Part shown: positions 39,836 through 49,535 of the stretch, one piece after another
How the letters are laid out: every line of letters starts with the position of its first letter
Position numbering within the stretch: position 1 is the first letter of the stretch
From: Marinobacterium zhoushanense
Lineage (GTDB): Bacteria > Pseudomonadota > Gammaproteobacteria > Pseudomonadales > Balneatricaceae
Length of the DNA stretch: 64,000 nucleotides
Direction of reading: 5' to 3'
Assembly: GCF_014641945.1 (NCBI RefSeq)
Contig: NZ_BMIJ01000006.1
Span: 353,814-417,813, forward strand
Notes under the pieces: generated by a model
Told to the model about the DNA's origin: nothing
The model's database searches: none
What the model saw: the letters and a program-made list of their open reading frames with translations, nothing else
Made by a program: the position numbers and the translations under genes

Positions 39836-41221
39836 TTGAACTTAAGCCAAAAAAGACGCCAGCTCCTTCCCTATATCGCCATCGCACTCTTGCTTCTCGG
39901 CGGTGCGGCGATTACCGAATCCCTGCAGAAAGTGGTTACCGACCGCACTTTCCAGTTACAGCGAACCGAAGCGCTCGGCGTCATATCGCAGCTGCGTGCT
40001 CAGCTTGAATCTGAAATCAACAGCGTGCTCTATCTCAGCAGCGGACTGATCAGTTACGTCACGGTCCAGCCGCGAACCGATCAACAGCAGTGGAATGCGC
40101 TCGCCGCCGAGATCGTGCGTGGAACCGAGCATGTGCGCAACATAGGTTTGGCGCCGGACAACGTGATCCGCTTTGTCTATCCGCTGCACGGCAACGAGGC
40201 GGCGCTGGGCCTGGAGTATGAGCAAAATCCCAAGCAGTGGCCGGCGGTCAAGCAGGCGATCGATAAGGGGGGGATGGTTCTCGCAGGCCCGCTTACGCTG
40301 GTGCAGGGCGGCTTGGGGCTTATCGCCCGCACGCCCATTTTTACCCACGGTGATTCAGAGCAGACGTCGCGTTACTGGGGGCTGGCATCGGTGGTGATCG
40401 ATGCGGAGTCGATGTTCAGGTCGGCCGGTATCAAGGATCAGGTGTCCGGCTACCGCGTTGCGATAAAGGGGCGCGATGGCTTGGGTGAACAGGGCGAGAT
40501 GGTATATGGCGCCGAGGAGGTGTTCACCCAGGGTATCGCCAAGATGAAGATCTTTTTTCCGAATGGTCACTGGGTCATTGCGGCTCTACCCGATAGCACT
40601 GTGGGCTCGTATTGGATGGGGCCACAGGTAGCGCGTGTGGTGGGCTATAGCTTCCTTGCCGTATTGTCAGTTCTGCTCGTAATTCTGGTCAGGCTTTACC
40701 ATGCCAGCAAGGGAGAGGCGATGCATGATCATCTGACGGGGTTGCCCAACCGGCGGTTGATGATCGAGCGGCTGACCCAGCTTGCCGTATTGAATGAGCG
40801 TACGGAAATCAATTTCGCACTCTACTTTATTGATCTCAATGGCTTTAAAGCGATCAATGACAACTATGGACATGTTGCCGGAGATGCGGTTTTGGTAGAA
40901 GTGGGGAGGCGCTTGATACATACCGTACGCTCATCCGATACGGTGGCGCGAACCGGTGGCGACGAATTTATGGTACTGCAACCGGGTGTGAAGTCTGTGG
41001 TAGCGGCGAAGACCGTGGTCGAGAAGATCGAAGCCGCGTTGCGAGCGCCATTCCAATACCAGTATGTGACGATCGATATTTCAGCGGCAATAGGTGTTGC
41101 AATCTATCCCAAGGATACGGCCACCGTCGATAAGCTGATCATGGTCGCGGATGACCGGATGTACGAGCGCAAGGCGGAGATGAAATCAGCGGCAGTGGTA
41201 AGCGAAAACCTGGTTGACTGA
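39836..41221 (+). CDS. CHASE-GGDEF diguanylate cyclase
   Basis: Makes c-di-GMP from GTP under control of a periplasmic sensor. About 461 residues: membrane helix (about 12-26), CHASE domain (about 60-255), second helix (about 265-288), GGDEF domain (about 290-455) with intact RTGGDEF and an inhibitory I-site RSSD five residues before it. I choose TTG 39836 because GGGGGTAGG (39821-39829) lies six bases upstream; TTG 39830 or 39794 are alternatives. CHASE ligands are often cytokinin-like or small peptides/sugars; here unknown. Confidence 0.9.
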   Translation: MNLSQKRRQLLPYIAIALLLLGGAAITESLQKVVTDRTFQLQRTEALGVISQLRAQLESEINSVLYLSSGLISYVTVQPRTDQQQWNALAAEIVRGTEHVRNIGLAPDNVIRFVYPLHGNEAALGLEYEQNPKQWPAVKQAIDKGGMVLAGPLTLVQGGLGLIARTPIFTHGDSEQTSRYWGLASVVIDAESMFRSAGIKDQVSGYRVAIKGRDGLGEQGEMVYGAEEVFTQGIAKMKIFFPNGHWVIAALPDSTVGSYWMGPQVARVVGYSFLAVLSVLLVILVRLYHASKGEAMHDHLTGLPNRRLMIERLTQLAVLNERTEINFALYFIDLNGFKAINDNYGHVAGDAVLVEVGRRLIHTVRSSDTVARTGGDEFMVLQPGVKSVVAAKTVVEKIEAALRAPFQYQYVTIDISAAIGVAIYPKDTATVDKLIMVADDRMYERKAEMKSAAVVSENLVD

Positions 41222-41247
41222 CATCACTGGTGAGGCGTGCGCCGGGC

Positions 41248-41274
41248 AAAAAAATGCCGCACATTTGTACGGCA
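41248..41274 (-). terminator. minus-strand terminator far past the DMT gene
   Basis: On the minus strand TGCCGTACA and TGTGCGGCA pair around a tiny AA loop (plus coordinates 41255-41274), followed by seven T (41248-41254). It lies 190 bases beyond the stop of the minus-strand gene at 41464, so it ends either a long 3' UTR or a separate small RNA. Confidence 0.75.
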
Positions 41275-41463
41275 ATACGATAACTAGAGATAAACGCAAG
41301 GAAAAGCAAAAAACCGAAAGGAACGCGGGACTTGAATCCTTACATCCGCCTGTGTACCCCAACAACAACGACAGGATGCACGCCCCTTCCGAATAGTTGT
41401 TATCCTAAGGTCGAATGGCGTGGGCGACAAATGATGCTTTATCGGGTATTTGTTGAGAAAAAT
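41275..41463 (-). ncRNA. possible small RNA or long 3' UTR
   Basis: No convincing protein frame in either direction. On the minus strand TTGTCG (41428-41433) and TAGGAT (about 41405-41410) are 17 bases apart and could be a weak promoter, with the terminator at 41248-41274 giving a transcript of roughly 130-150 bases. A stretch at about 41320-41340 looks faintly like a tRNA T-arm but does not pair. Low certainty; a plain 3' UTR is equally possible. Confidence 0.25.
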
Positions 41464-42366
41464 TCACGATGCGTCAGCCAGTTCGGAGCGTCCGGACCGC
41501 CCCCGTCGTTGTTGCCGTAGCGATATGATCGCATTCAGCGCGATAGCGCCGACAATCAGTGTGCCGCCTAGCAGTGTCGGGGCCGGCAAAGCCTCATCCA
41601 GTGCCCACCAGACCCAGATCGGCCCCAGAACCGTTTCGATCAACAGGAACAGACTCACCTCTGCGGATGGCAGGTGGCGAGTCGAGCTGAATATCAGCAA
41701 CGATGCCAAGGGCATCTGAATCAGCCCCATCAGCGCCAGCCAGGCGTAGCTTGCCGGTTCCAGCGCGAAGGGGGCGGCGAAGGGCAGGCAGATCAGCGCG
41801 GTAACCAGGCCGGAACCGGCGACCAGCGGCAGGCGTGGCAGCTCCGGCATCCTGCGCAGCAGAGTCAATGCGCCAGCCATTACCACGGCAAGCAGCAGAG
41901 CCAACAGGTCGCCCAATTGTCCTGGTTGTCCAAATGATGAATAGAAGACGCAAAGCACACCGGTTATCGCCACTAATATCGCAAGCAGCGTGCGCTTTGG
42001 TGTCGGTTCGCGAAACAGAATCCAGCTTAGGGCCGCGGCAAAAAGAGGGGAGCTGGCCAGTATGACGACGGTGTTGGCGACTTGGGTATGGCTGATCGAA
42101 AACACGAACAGCGCTGAGCTGAGCCCGTACAGCAGGGTGGCCGCCAGAGCTCCGATCCAGAGTCCACGGGTGTCGGGCCAGCGAATATGGCGGCGCCGTA
42201 ACACACAGATAAATCCAGCCGAGAGCATGACCAGGGTGCCGCGCCAGACGCCAACGTCGGTGCCATCGGCCTGTACAAGGCGTATCAGCAGGGCGTCAAA
42301 GCTGAGAACAAGAACCCCTAGGGTGGCCAGCAACATGCCTTGCTGACGGCTGGTTGACGCGGTCAT
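41464..42366 (-). CDS. EamA/DMT family exporter
   Basis: 300 residues with about ten hydrophobic helices in two EamA repeats (first about 10-140, second about 150-285), ending in a basic tail (RQQRRGRSGRS). The drug/metabolite transporter family exports amino acids, purines or other metabolites; substrate unknown. The gene stands alone on the minus strand between the cyclase and the DAHP synthase genes. Confidence 0.88.
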   Translation of the reverse strand: MTASTSRQQGMLLATLGVLVLSFDALLIRLVQADGTDVGVWRGTLVMLSAGFICVLRRRHIRWPDTRGLWIGALAATLLYGLSSALFVFSISHTQVANTVVILASSPLFAAALSWILFREPTPKRTLLAILVAITGVLCVFYSSFGQPGQLGDLLALLLAVVMAGALTLLRRMPELPRLPLVAGSGLVTALICLPFAAPFALEPASYAWLALMGLIQMPLASLLIFSSTRHLPSAEVSLFLLIETVLGPIWVWWALDEALPAPTLLGGTLIVGAIALNAIISLRQQRRGRSGRSELADAS

Positions 42367-42432
42367 GAGTGTATCCGAATCGATATTGAGGTGCCGTTTG
42401 AGCGACGAGTTCGCGACAGCAGCGGGAGGAAG

Positions 42433-42454
42433 GGGGCCGCAACAGAGCGGCCCC
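42433..42454 (-). terminator. hairpin after the DAHP synthase gene
   Basis: GGGGCCGC (42433-42440) and GCGGCCCC (42447-42454) with a 6-base loop, directly past the stop codon at 42462. No strong T-run on the minus strand, so efficiency is uncertain. Confidence 0.6.
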
Positions 42455-42461
42455 GCTGCTT

Positions 42462-43529
42462 TTAACGCTTGGGCAGAACGTCCGCGAGCTTACGGCTCAT
42501 GTCACGGAGGCTGTTCTCGGTGGTTTTCCAATCGATACAGGCATCGGTGACCGATACACCGTATTTCAGGTCGTCCAGTTTGTCCGGGATCGACTGGTTA
42601 CCCCACTCCAGGTTGCTCTCGATCATCAAGCCGATAATAGAGCGGTTACCCTCCAGGATCTGATTGGCAGCGTTCTCGGCAACCAGCGGCTGCAGGCCAG
42701 GATCCTTGTTGGAGTTGGCGTGGCTGCAGTCGATCATGATGTTCTGGCTAAGCTTGGCCTTCTCCAGCGCCTGCTCACAGAGCTTGACGCTGACAGAGTC
42801 GTAGTTCGGCTTGCCGTTGCCGCCACGCAGGACGACGTGACCGTAACGGTTGCCGCGTGTGCGCACGATCGATACTTGGCCCTGGGCGTCAATGCCGAGG
42901 AAACTGTGCGGATGGGAAACCGACTTCATGGCGTTGATCGCCACATCGAGGCCGCCGTCGGTGCCGTTCTTGAAGCCTACGGCGCAGGAGAGGCCCGAAG
43001 ACATCTCACGGTGGGTCTGTGATTCGGTGGTGCGGGCGCCGATCGCCGACCAGCTGATCAGATCCTGGATATACTGCGGCGAGATCGGATCGAGCGCTTC
43101 GGTGGCCAGCGGCAACCCCAGTTCGGAGAGGTCGATCAGTAACTTACGCGCGATATGCAACCCCTCTTCGATATCGAAGGAGTCATTCATGTGCGGATCG
43201 TTGATCAGGCCCTTCCAGCCTACAGTGGTGCGGGGCTTCTCAAAATAGACGCGCATTACCAGATACAGCGTATCCTTGACCTCATCCGCCAGTGCCTTTA
43301 GACGGCGGCCATACTCCAGTGCGGCTTCCGGGTCGTGGATCGAGCAGGGGCCGACGACGACCAGCAGGCGCTTGTCGGTGTGATCGAGGATATCGCGGAT
43401 CACCTGACGGCCATTCATCACCACTTCGGCAGCCTTTTCGGTGATCGGCTGACTCGCCTTCAGCTGATCCGGAGTTACCAGTGCCGTGTTCGATTCTACA
43501 TTGAGGTCTTCTACGCGTTTATCTGTCAT
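42462..43529 (-). CDS. aroF: 3-deoxy-7-phosphoheptulonate (DAHP) synthase, class I
   Basis: First step of aromatic amino acid synthesis: phosphoenolpyruvate plus erythrose 4-phosphate. 355 residues; motifs GPCSIHDPEAALEY, MRVYFEKPRTTVGWKGLINDP, GARTTESQTHRE, IDCSHANSNKD and IGLMIESNLEWGNQ. The CSHANSNKD and SVTDACI stretches look closest to the tyrosine-sensitive AroF paralogue, but AroG or AroH cannot be excluded by eye. Usual length. Confidence 0.93.
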   Translation of the reverse strand: MTDKRVEDLNVESNTALVTPDQLKASQPITEKAAEVVMNGRQVIRDILDHTDKRLLVVVGPCSIHDPEAALEYGRRLKALADEVKDTLYLVMRVYFEKPRTTVGWKGLINDPHMNDSFDIEEGLHIARKLLIDLSELGLPLATEALDPISPQYIQDLISWSAIGARTTESQTHREMSSGLSCAVGFKNGTDGGLDVAINAMKSVSHPHSFLGIDAQGQVSIVRTRGNRYGHVVLRGGNGKPNYDSVSVKLCEQALEKAKLSQNIMIDCSHANSNKDPGLQPLVAENAANQILEGNRSIIGLMIESNLEWGNQSIPDKLDDLKYGVSVTDACIDWKTTENSLRDMSRKLADVLPKR

Positions 43530-43807
43530 TGTCCTGTCCTGACGGCAATAGGGTAAGGCGTCTACTCACGCCAAGGTCGATCTTTTTACCATATCCGTGG
43601 CGCTATTACAGGTCTTCAAGGGTCTAATCCCGCCGGATAGTGCATCTTGGTGTCGTAATTCTCGTGCTGCGGCAATCTGTCTCACTGCTGTGCCGGATTA
43701 TCGATGGTACACTTTGCCCACCGGGTAGCCGGGTTAACGTCGAACCGGTTGTTGTTCCCGAGGTCATACAGTCATCCATATTGTCAGGCGAAAGAAGGAA
43801 GATCCGT
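43530..43807. promoter_or_regulatory. divergent region between DAHP synthase and dsbD
   Basis: 278 bases. The plus frame open here is an upstream extension of dsbD without support. I see one small hairpin, GGCGT/ACGCC (43557-43561, 43568-43572), near the DAHP synthase start, and AAGGA (43795-43799) serving dsbD. No recognised operator. Confidence 0.35.
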
Positions 43808-45712
43808 TTGCGTGCGCTGCTAGGTACTGGCCGTTCTCTGTTGTGCCGAATGCTGGGGGTGATTGTCTTCGGCATGACCCTGCTCAGCCCTATGGTTGTG
43901 CAGGCAGGGTTGTTCGATTCACTCGTCAATGACAGCACCCAGCCGCTTCCGGTCGATAAAGCCTATGTGCTGCGCCTTGATAGTGTAGCGCCAGGACAGC
44001 TGGACCTGGTCTGGCAGATCGAGCCCGACTACTACCTGTATCAAGATAAGGTGGTCGTCACACCTGGTGAAGGGGTGGCGATCGTCGATCGGCGCGACGC
44101 GCCTGCCAAACCCAAGGATGACCCGCTGTTCGGCCGGGTCCAGGTCTATTACGACGAAGCGCGCGTCAGCCTGCTGCTGGGTTCAACATCGGGCAGCGAA
44201 CGGGGTGAGCTGACTGTGACCTACCAGGGGTGCTGGGAGGGCGGTATCTGCTATCCGCCGGTAACCGAAAAGCTGGAAGTGGTCGATCTGATTGCGGCGG
44301 CAGGATTGAGCTGGCCAGGTAGTACGGAACAAGAGAGCGCTCCGGCACCCTCACAGGCTACAGCTGTCGGTGCCAACGCCGATGCGCCGGTAAAGGTCAG
44401 TGAGCAGGACCGTTTTGCGAGCCTGCTTACCGGTACCTCGCTGGCTGCGATCCTCGGCGCTTTCTTTCTGGCCGGGCTGGCGCTGTCACTGACACCCTGC
44501 GTGTTTCCCATGATTCCGATCCTGTCCGGCGTCATCGTTGGCCACGGTCACAAGATCACCACACTGCACGCCTTCCTGCTGTCGCTGGTCTATGTCCTTG
44601 CGATGTCGCTGACCTATACCGTTGCCGGTATCGTGATCGGGCTGTTCGGTGCCAATGTCCAGGTTGCACTGCAGAACCCTTGGGTGATCTCGATTTTTGC
44701 CCTGCTGTTCGTGTTGCTGGCCTGTTCCATGTTCGGTTTCTATGAACTGCAGATGCCCAGGTGGTTGCAAAGCCGCGTCAGCGAAGTCAGCGCTCATCAG
44801 AAGAGTGGGTCTGTGCTGGGGGTGGCCATAATGGGCTTGTTATCGGCGCTGATCGTTGGGCCTTGCATGGCGGCGCCGTTGGCCGGTGCGCTGATCTACA
44901 TTGGCCAGACCGGTGATCCGGTTTTGGGCGGTGCCGCGCTCTTCGTGCTGTCGCTCGGTATGGGCGTGCCGTTGTTGCTGGTTGGGGCATCAGCCGGCAA
45001 GTTGTTGCCCAAGGCCGGCAGCTGGATGGAGGGGGTCAAGGCCGCGTTTGGTGTCATCCTGCTGCTGATGGCGGTATGGATGCTGGATCGTATCCTCCCG
45101 GTGGAAGTGACCATGGCGATGATCGGCATTATCCTGATCATCAGCGCTGTTTACCTCAATGTGTTCGAACGCCTGGGTGAGCACACCGGCGGCTGGCATC
45201 GGCTCTGGAAGGGGCTTGGCATGATTCTGCTGGTGTACGGTGCAGCACTGCTGATCGGCCTGCTGTCAGGCGGCAGAAGCCTGCTCTATCCGCTGCAGGG
45301 GCTGGCGGGATCCCAGGTTACGCAGTCCGGATATGCCGCCGGTGTCAGTGCACAGCTGCCTTTTACCAAGGTCACCAGCATCACCCAACTGGATCCACTG
45401 CTGAGACAGGCGGCGGAAGCGGGGCAGCCGGTGATGCTGGATTTCTATGCCGACTGGTGCGTCAGTTGCGTGGAGCTGGAGTATGTCACTTTCGCCGACA
45501 GCGAGGTTCAGCGCCGGTTGGCAGGGGTCAAACTGATCAAAGTCGATGTCACCGCGAATGATGACGAGTCGAAGGCGCTTAATCAGCGCTATCAGGTGTT
45601 TGGACCACCGGTGCTGTTTTTTGTCGATGGGTCGGGCCAGCCGCGCCCGGAAATGACCATGGTCGGTTTCGTTGAGCCGAACGAGTTTCTAACGCGAATC
45701 GCCACGCTCTGA
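43808..45712 (+). CDS. dsbD: thiol:disulfide interchange protein DsbD
   Basis: Carries electrons from cytosolic thioredoxin to periplasmic DsbC/DsbG and cytochrome maturation. About 634 residues from TTG 43808 (AAGGA eight bases upstream; the frame is open back to 43640 but gives no signal peptide). Signal peptide about 1-33, N-terminal domain with CWEGGICYPP, eight-helix core with TPCVFPMIP and GPCMAAPL, and C-terminal thioredoxin domain with DWCVSCVELE. All three cysteine pairs are present. Ends against the convergent response regulator. Confidence 0.95.
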   Translation: MRALLGTGRSLLCRMLGVIVFGMTLLSPMVVQAGLFDSLVNDSTQPLPVDKAYVLRLDSVAPGQLDLVWQIEPDYYLYQDKVVVTPGEGVAIVDRRDAPAKPKDDPLFGRVQVYYDEARVSLLLGSTSGSERGELTVTYQGCWEGGICYPPVTEKLEVVDLIAAAGLSWPGSTEQESAPAPSQATAVGANADAPVKVSEQDRFASLLTGTSLAAILGAFFLAGLALSLTPCVFPMIPILSGVIVGHGHKITTLHAFLLSLVYVLAMSLTYTVAGIVIGLFGANVQVALQNPWVISIFALLFVLLACSMFGFYELQMPRWLQSRVSEVSAHQKSGSVLGVAIMGLLSALIVGPCMAAPLAGALIYIGQTGDPVLGGAALFVLSLGMGVPLLLVGASAGKLLPKAGSWMEGVKAAFGVILLLMAVWMLDRILPVEVTMAMIGIILIISAVYLNVFERLGEHTGGWHRLWKGLGMILLVYGAALLIGLLSGGRSLLYPLQGLAGSQVTQSGYAAGVSAQLPFTKVTSITQLDPLLRQAAEAGQPVMLDFYADWCVSCVELEYVTFADSEVQRRLAGVKLIKVDVTANDDESKALNQRYQVFGPPVLFFVDGSGQPRPEMTMVGFVEPNEFLTRIATL

Positions 45713-46429
45713 TCAGTCATTGATCCAATCCACCTCCGCAGTCAGGATATAACCGGCGCCATAGACCGTCTTGATGATAGTAGGGTGGCGCGGGTCCTGT
45801 TCAATCTTCTTGCGAATTCGCGACATGCGTACGTCGATGCTGCGGTCGAACGGGTCGGCGTATCCCTGCAGCAGCTGGTCTCTTGATAGAATCTGCCGAG
45901 CTGAGCGCAGCAGCAGCGTGAGCAGGGCGGCTTCTGCAGCGGACAGTATCTCGCTCTTGCTGCGTTCCTGATGATTCAGCGTCAGTGTGCTGGGATCGAA
46001 CAGCCAGCCGGCGAAGGCGGCCTTGCGCGCTTTATCACTGCGTGTTGCCGCGGTCTCTATATGTTCCAGACGACGAAACAGACTGTTGACCCTGGCTACC
46101 AGCTCTCGGGGGTCAAAGGGCTTGATCAGGTAATCGTCGGCGCCGAATTCAAGGCCCAGTACTCTGTCGCTGGTGCTGTCTCGCCCCGAGATAATGATGA
46201 CCCCAAGACCAAGCGAGTCGCACAGCTGGCGTACGATCGCGATACCATCCATGTCGGGTAGGCCCAGGTCGATGATGCAGAGATCGGGTTTTCGGCGGTT
46301 AAGCGCATGAGTCGCCTGTGCGCCGGTCTGGAAGCTGCGTGTGTCGTACCCATGCCGATGGAGCTCGGTTGAGATCAGGTCACAGATGTCGGCTTCATCG
46401 TCGATTATGTAGATCAGTTTTTTCTGCAC
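45713..46429 (-). CDS. OmpR-family response regulator
   Basis: 238 residues from GTG 46429 (VQKKLIYIIDDEAD); longer upstream frames overlap the kinase gene and are not used. Receiver domain about 1-118 with Asp10/Asp11, phospho-acceptor Asp54 (IIDLGLP) and Lys near 104 in YLIKPFDP; winged-helix DNA-binding domain about 145-232 with RSIDVRMSRIRKKIE and VYGAGY. Starts ten bases after the stop of the hybrid kinase, clearly its partner. Targets unknown; the nearby acyl-CoA synthetase is a candidate. Confidence 0.92.
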   Translation of the reverse strand: MQKKLIYIIDDEADICDLISTELHRHGYDTRSFQTGAQATHALNRRKPDLCIIDLGLPDMDGIAIVRQLCDSLGLGVIIISGRDSTSDRVLGLEFGADDYLIKPFDPRELVARVNSLFRRLEHIETAATRSDKARKAAFAGWLFDPSTLTLNHQERSKSEILSAAEAALLTLLLRSARQILSRDQLLQGYADPFDRSIDVRMSRIRKKIEQDPRHPTIIKTVYGAGYILTAEVDWIND

Positions 46430-46439
46430 CTTAGTCTCT

Positions 46440-49307
46440 CTATCTCTCTTGTTCTTGTATAAGGGGTGTGCGCGCCTCACCGCTTTGAAGGGCTTTACCG
46501 AGTTGTTCGCGGCTGAAGGGTTTGCGCAATAGCGGTAACGGCCTGCAATCGCTTGGGCGCTCGTCGTGCCGAGATGCAAAACCGCTGATCAGCACGACCG
46601 CTGACTTTGGATGCTGCCGCCGCATTTGGCGGGCCACGTCGAAACCGTTTAGATCTCCCGGCATCACGATATCGCTGACCAGCCCGTTCAGTTCCGGCAG
46701 GGTATCGATCAATTCACAGGCTTCTTTAGGCTCACGGCTCTCGATCACCTGATAGCCGAGTCCGGATAGCTGATTGCGAACAACCTCGCGCAGGTCATCT
46801 TCATCGTCCAGTAGCAGTATCAGGCCTCTCTCTGTGCTGGAGCCGTTTTCGCTATCGGCAAGGTCCCGGACTTCGGTGAGTTGACGATCAGCCGGCAGCA
46901 GGATGGTGATGCACGCGCCACCGTCAGTATTGTTGGAGAGGGCGATATAACCGTTGCTCTGTTTGACAAAGCCATACACCATGCTCAGACCGAGGCCAGA
47001 AGAGTTTTCCACTTTGCGGGTGGTAAAGAAGGGTTCGAATGCACGCTCCATCCCCTCCTGGCTGAAGCCGCAGCCGGTATCGCAGACAGTAATCTCAACG
47101 TAGTCACCGAGTGCCACCTGCTCGTCGAGGAGGAGGGTTTGGCTAACGCTGCGATTGCTTATATGGATACGCAGCTCACCGCCTTTGGGCATGGCAGCCC
47201 GGGCATTAAAGGCGAGATTGACCAGCGCATCCTCCAATTGGCCGGGATCGGCCAGGGGTTGCCATAACTCCTCGTCCATAACCAATGTCTGGATAATATT
47301 CGACGGCAGTGAGCTCTCGATCAGGGCAAGGCAGTCGCCCATCAGCGCGTTCAGGTCGATGCGGCTGGGGGAGAGCGGCTGGCGCCGCGCAAAGGCCAGT
47401 AGGCGCTGGGTGATGTCGGCGCCACGACGGGTCGCGCGGATGGCCGGCTCGATGTGGCGCAATAGCTCCTTGGGCGTTGCCGGGTTGTCTTGAATGGCGA
47501 GCAAATTCCCTTGAAGTATCGAAAGCAGGTTATTGAAATCATGGGACAAGCCACCGGCAATCTGACCCACGGTGTGCATGCGCTGTGCGGCCTGGAGGCG
47601 GCGTTCCCCCTCACGCTCTGCTGTGATGTCCAGGGATAGATTGATCAGGCCCAGCACGCGGCCCGGCTCCGGGTCGAACGGCATCAGCGTGCGCTTGGTG
47701 ATCCGCCTCTCGCCTTCGATCTCCAATGGATACTCGAAAGTGCTTGAGGTGCCGTTCAGCGCTTTCTCAACCTGGGGACGGATATCTTCATACATCTTTG
47801 GACCGACGATCTCGCTCAGATGTCGGCCAATCACCTCCGATTTGGCGAGACCGAAGGCGCTGGCATAGCCCTCGTTGACAAACACGTAGCGCTGCTGGTT
47901 ATCGACATAGGCGATCTGCGCCGGCAGGGCGTCAAGAATCAAGCGCTGACGCTCTTCGAGCAGCTTCAGGTTGCGGCTTGCCGCGCTGATCTCATCCATC
48001 GCCTGTCGCAGCTGTTGGTTGCGCTGATCAAGCTCCAGGGTGCGCTCGTTAACCTTGTCATCCAGCAGGGCGATGTTCTGACGCAGCCGGTCGACCATGC
48101 GGTCGAAGGCGCCGGCTAACACACCGATCTCATCGTCGCGTCGGATTTGGGTTGTTGCGTCCAGTTCGCCAGCGCTGATGCGCACAGCCGTTTCGGAGAG
48201 CTTTCGAATCGGCCGCGTGACCATGTTGACGAATACGAAGGCGAGAAGGCTCGCGGCCAGCAGTGCGATGGTGGCGATCACCAGGATGCGATCGGCCAGT
48301 ACTTCGGAGCTGGCTTGCAGCTCTTCAAGATAGATCGTTGAGCCTATGTACCAGTCGAATCCCGGCAGGTAACGCACCAGAGAGACCTTTTCATAGCTGT
48401 AATTGCCAGGGTCGGTGGGCCTGTCCCACTTGTAGTAGAGCTCCTTGCCGGTGTCGGCGACGGAGATCAGGTCCTGCATGATGGTGTTGCCGGTGACGGG
48501 GTTTTTCAGCGTATGAAAGATCGAGCCGTCAATGTTCCGGTTGGGGTGTACCAGCATGCGCCCGCTGCTGTCGAAGATGAACAGATAGCCGGTATCGGCA
48601 ATCTTGATTCCGGCAAAGGCGTCGCGTAGCTCGGTGAGGGCCGCTTCCCGCCGAGCGGCCACCTCCGCTTCTACATCGTCGATGTAGACGCCGGCGCCGA
48701 TGACAAAGTGCCACTCGGGGAAGTACTTCACATAGGAGAACTTTTCCTGCTTCTGCTTTTCGTTGAGTCGACTCCAGCGATACTTGTAAAAACCTTCGCC
48801 GTCGGCGAGTGCGGCGTCGATCACCGGAGGAATAATCAGTTGGCCATTCTCATCGACCAGCTCATAGGTGCTGCGCCCCTGATAGGCGGGGTCCGGGTGC
48901 GATACCAGGGTGAAGGACTCGTCCACGATCCAGACATAGTCGCCTTCGCCATAGGTCAGGGTGCGCAGTTGTTGGAAAATGTAGTGGCGAGCCTGCTCTT
49001 CGTTCATGCCTGTTTTCCGCGCCAGCTCGTACTGCCGCGAGAAAAAAAATGCCGTCGAGTCGACAACGGCGCGCAGCCGCTGGCGATGGGACTCAAGCAC
49101 CTGCTCCCGGTACTCCTGTGAGCTGGAGTGCATCTTGGCTGCCAGCTCAAACACGTTGTTCAGCGCGATGTGATTGGCATTGCGCTCGATCTCGAACACT
49201 TTGCTTTTAATCAGCGGTACGGAGTAGAGATAGAAGGCCGCGATAATCGCCGCGATGATGGCGAAAATGACCAGTAGAAAACGTTGTGTCAGATTTGACT
49301 TGAGCAC
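46440..49307 (-). CDS. hybrid sensor histidine kinase with two Cache domains
   Basis: 955 residues: N-terminal helix (about 8-28); two tandem periplasmic Cache modules (about 85-215 with GDYVWIVDE and HFVIGAGVYIDD; about 225-330 with GYLFIFDSSGR and WYIGSTIY); helix (about 338-362); HAMP (about 362-415); coiled coil; PAS (about 452-560); kinase domain with His589 (GGLSHDFNNLL), N-box NLAFNARAAMP and GLGLSMVYG; C-terminal receiver with Asp879 (LVSDIVMP). Cache modules of this kind usually bind small acids or amino acids. GTG start. Followed by the OmpR-type regulator, so a phosphorelay from His589 to its own Asp and to the regulator is possible. Confidence 0.92.
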   Translation of the reverse strand: MLKSNLTQRFLLVIFAIIAAIIAAFYLYSVPLIKSKVFEIERNANHIALNNVFELAAKMHSSSQEYREQVLESHRQRLRAVVDSTAFFFSRQYELARKTGMNEEQARHYIFQQLRTLTYGEGDYVWIVDESFTLVSHPDPAYQGRSTYELVDENGQLIIPPVIDAALADGEGFYKYRWSRLNEKQKQEKFSYVKYFPEWHFVIGAGVYIDDVEAEVAARREAALTELRDAFAGIKIADTGYLFIFDSSGRMLVHPNRNIDGSIFHTLKNPVTGNTIMQDLISVADTGKELYYKWDRPTDPGNYSYEKVSLVRYLPGFDWYIGSTIYLEELQASSEVLADRILVIATIALLAASLLAFVFVNMVTRPIRKLSETAVRISAGELDATTQIRRDDEIGVLAGAFDRMVDRLRQNIALLDDKVNERTLELDQRNQQLRQAMDEISAASRNLKLLEERQRLILDALPAQIAYVDNQQRYVFVNEGYASAFGLAKSEVIGRHLSEIVGPKMYEDIRPQVEKALNGTSSTFEYPLEIEGERRITKRTLMPFDPEPGRVLGLINLSLDITAEREGERRLQAAQRMHTVGQIAGGLSHDFNNLLSILQGNLLAIQDNPATPKELLRHIEPAIRATRRGADITQRLLAFARRQPLSPSRIDLNALMGDCLALIESSLPSNIIQTLVMDEELWQPLADPGQLEDALVNLAFNARAAMPKGGELRIHISNRSVSQTLLLDEQVALGDYVEITVCDTGCGFSQEGMERAFEPFFTTRKVENSSGLGLSMVYGFVKQSNGYIALSNNTDGGACITILLPADRQLTEVRDLADSENGSSTERGLILLLDDEDDLREVVRNQLSGLGYQVIESREPKEACELIDTLPELNGLVSDIVMPGDLNGFDVARQMRRQHPKSAVVLISGFASRHDERPSDCRPLPLLRKPFSREQLGKALQSGEARTPLIQEQER

Positions 49308-49535
49308 GTCTGTATCCGAGGCGGTTATTGTAGTTGCTTCGGGGCTGGGTGAGCCCTGAGCTTTTTTTGCCTGATTGAGCCATATTAACTCACTTTGTCA
49401 TATGGCAAAGCCAGGCGTTACATTTCGTAAGATTTGCGAAAAAGTGTCGAAAAACTCCTGCCCTAGAGTCCAGCCTATCGACCCCTCCCTTCATTCGGTA
49501 TGCCGCCGGAGATAACAATAACGAGGTTATAGGAT

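Noticed and set aside
41310..41345. tRNA-like T-arm fragment on the minus strand
   Set aside because: The TTCAA-like loop is present but its stem does not pair and no acceptor or anticodon arm fits.
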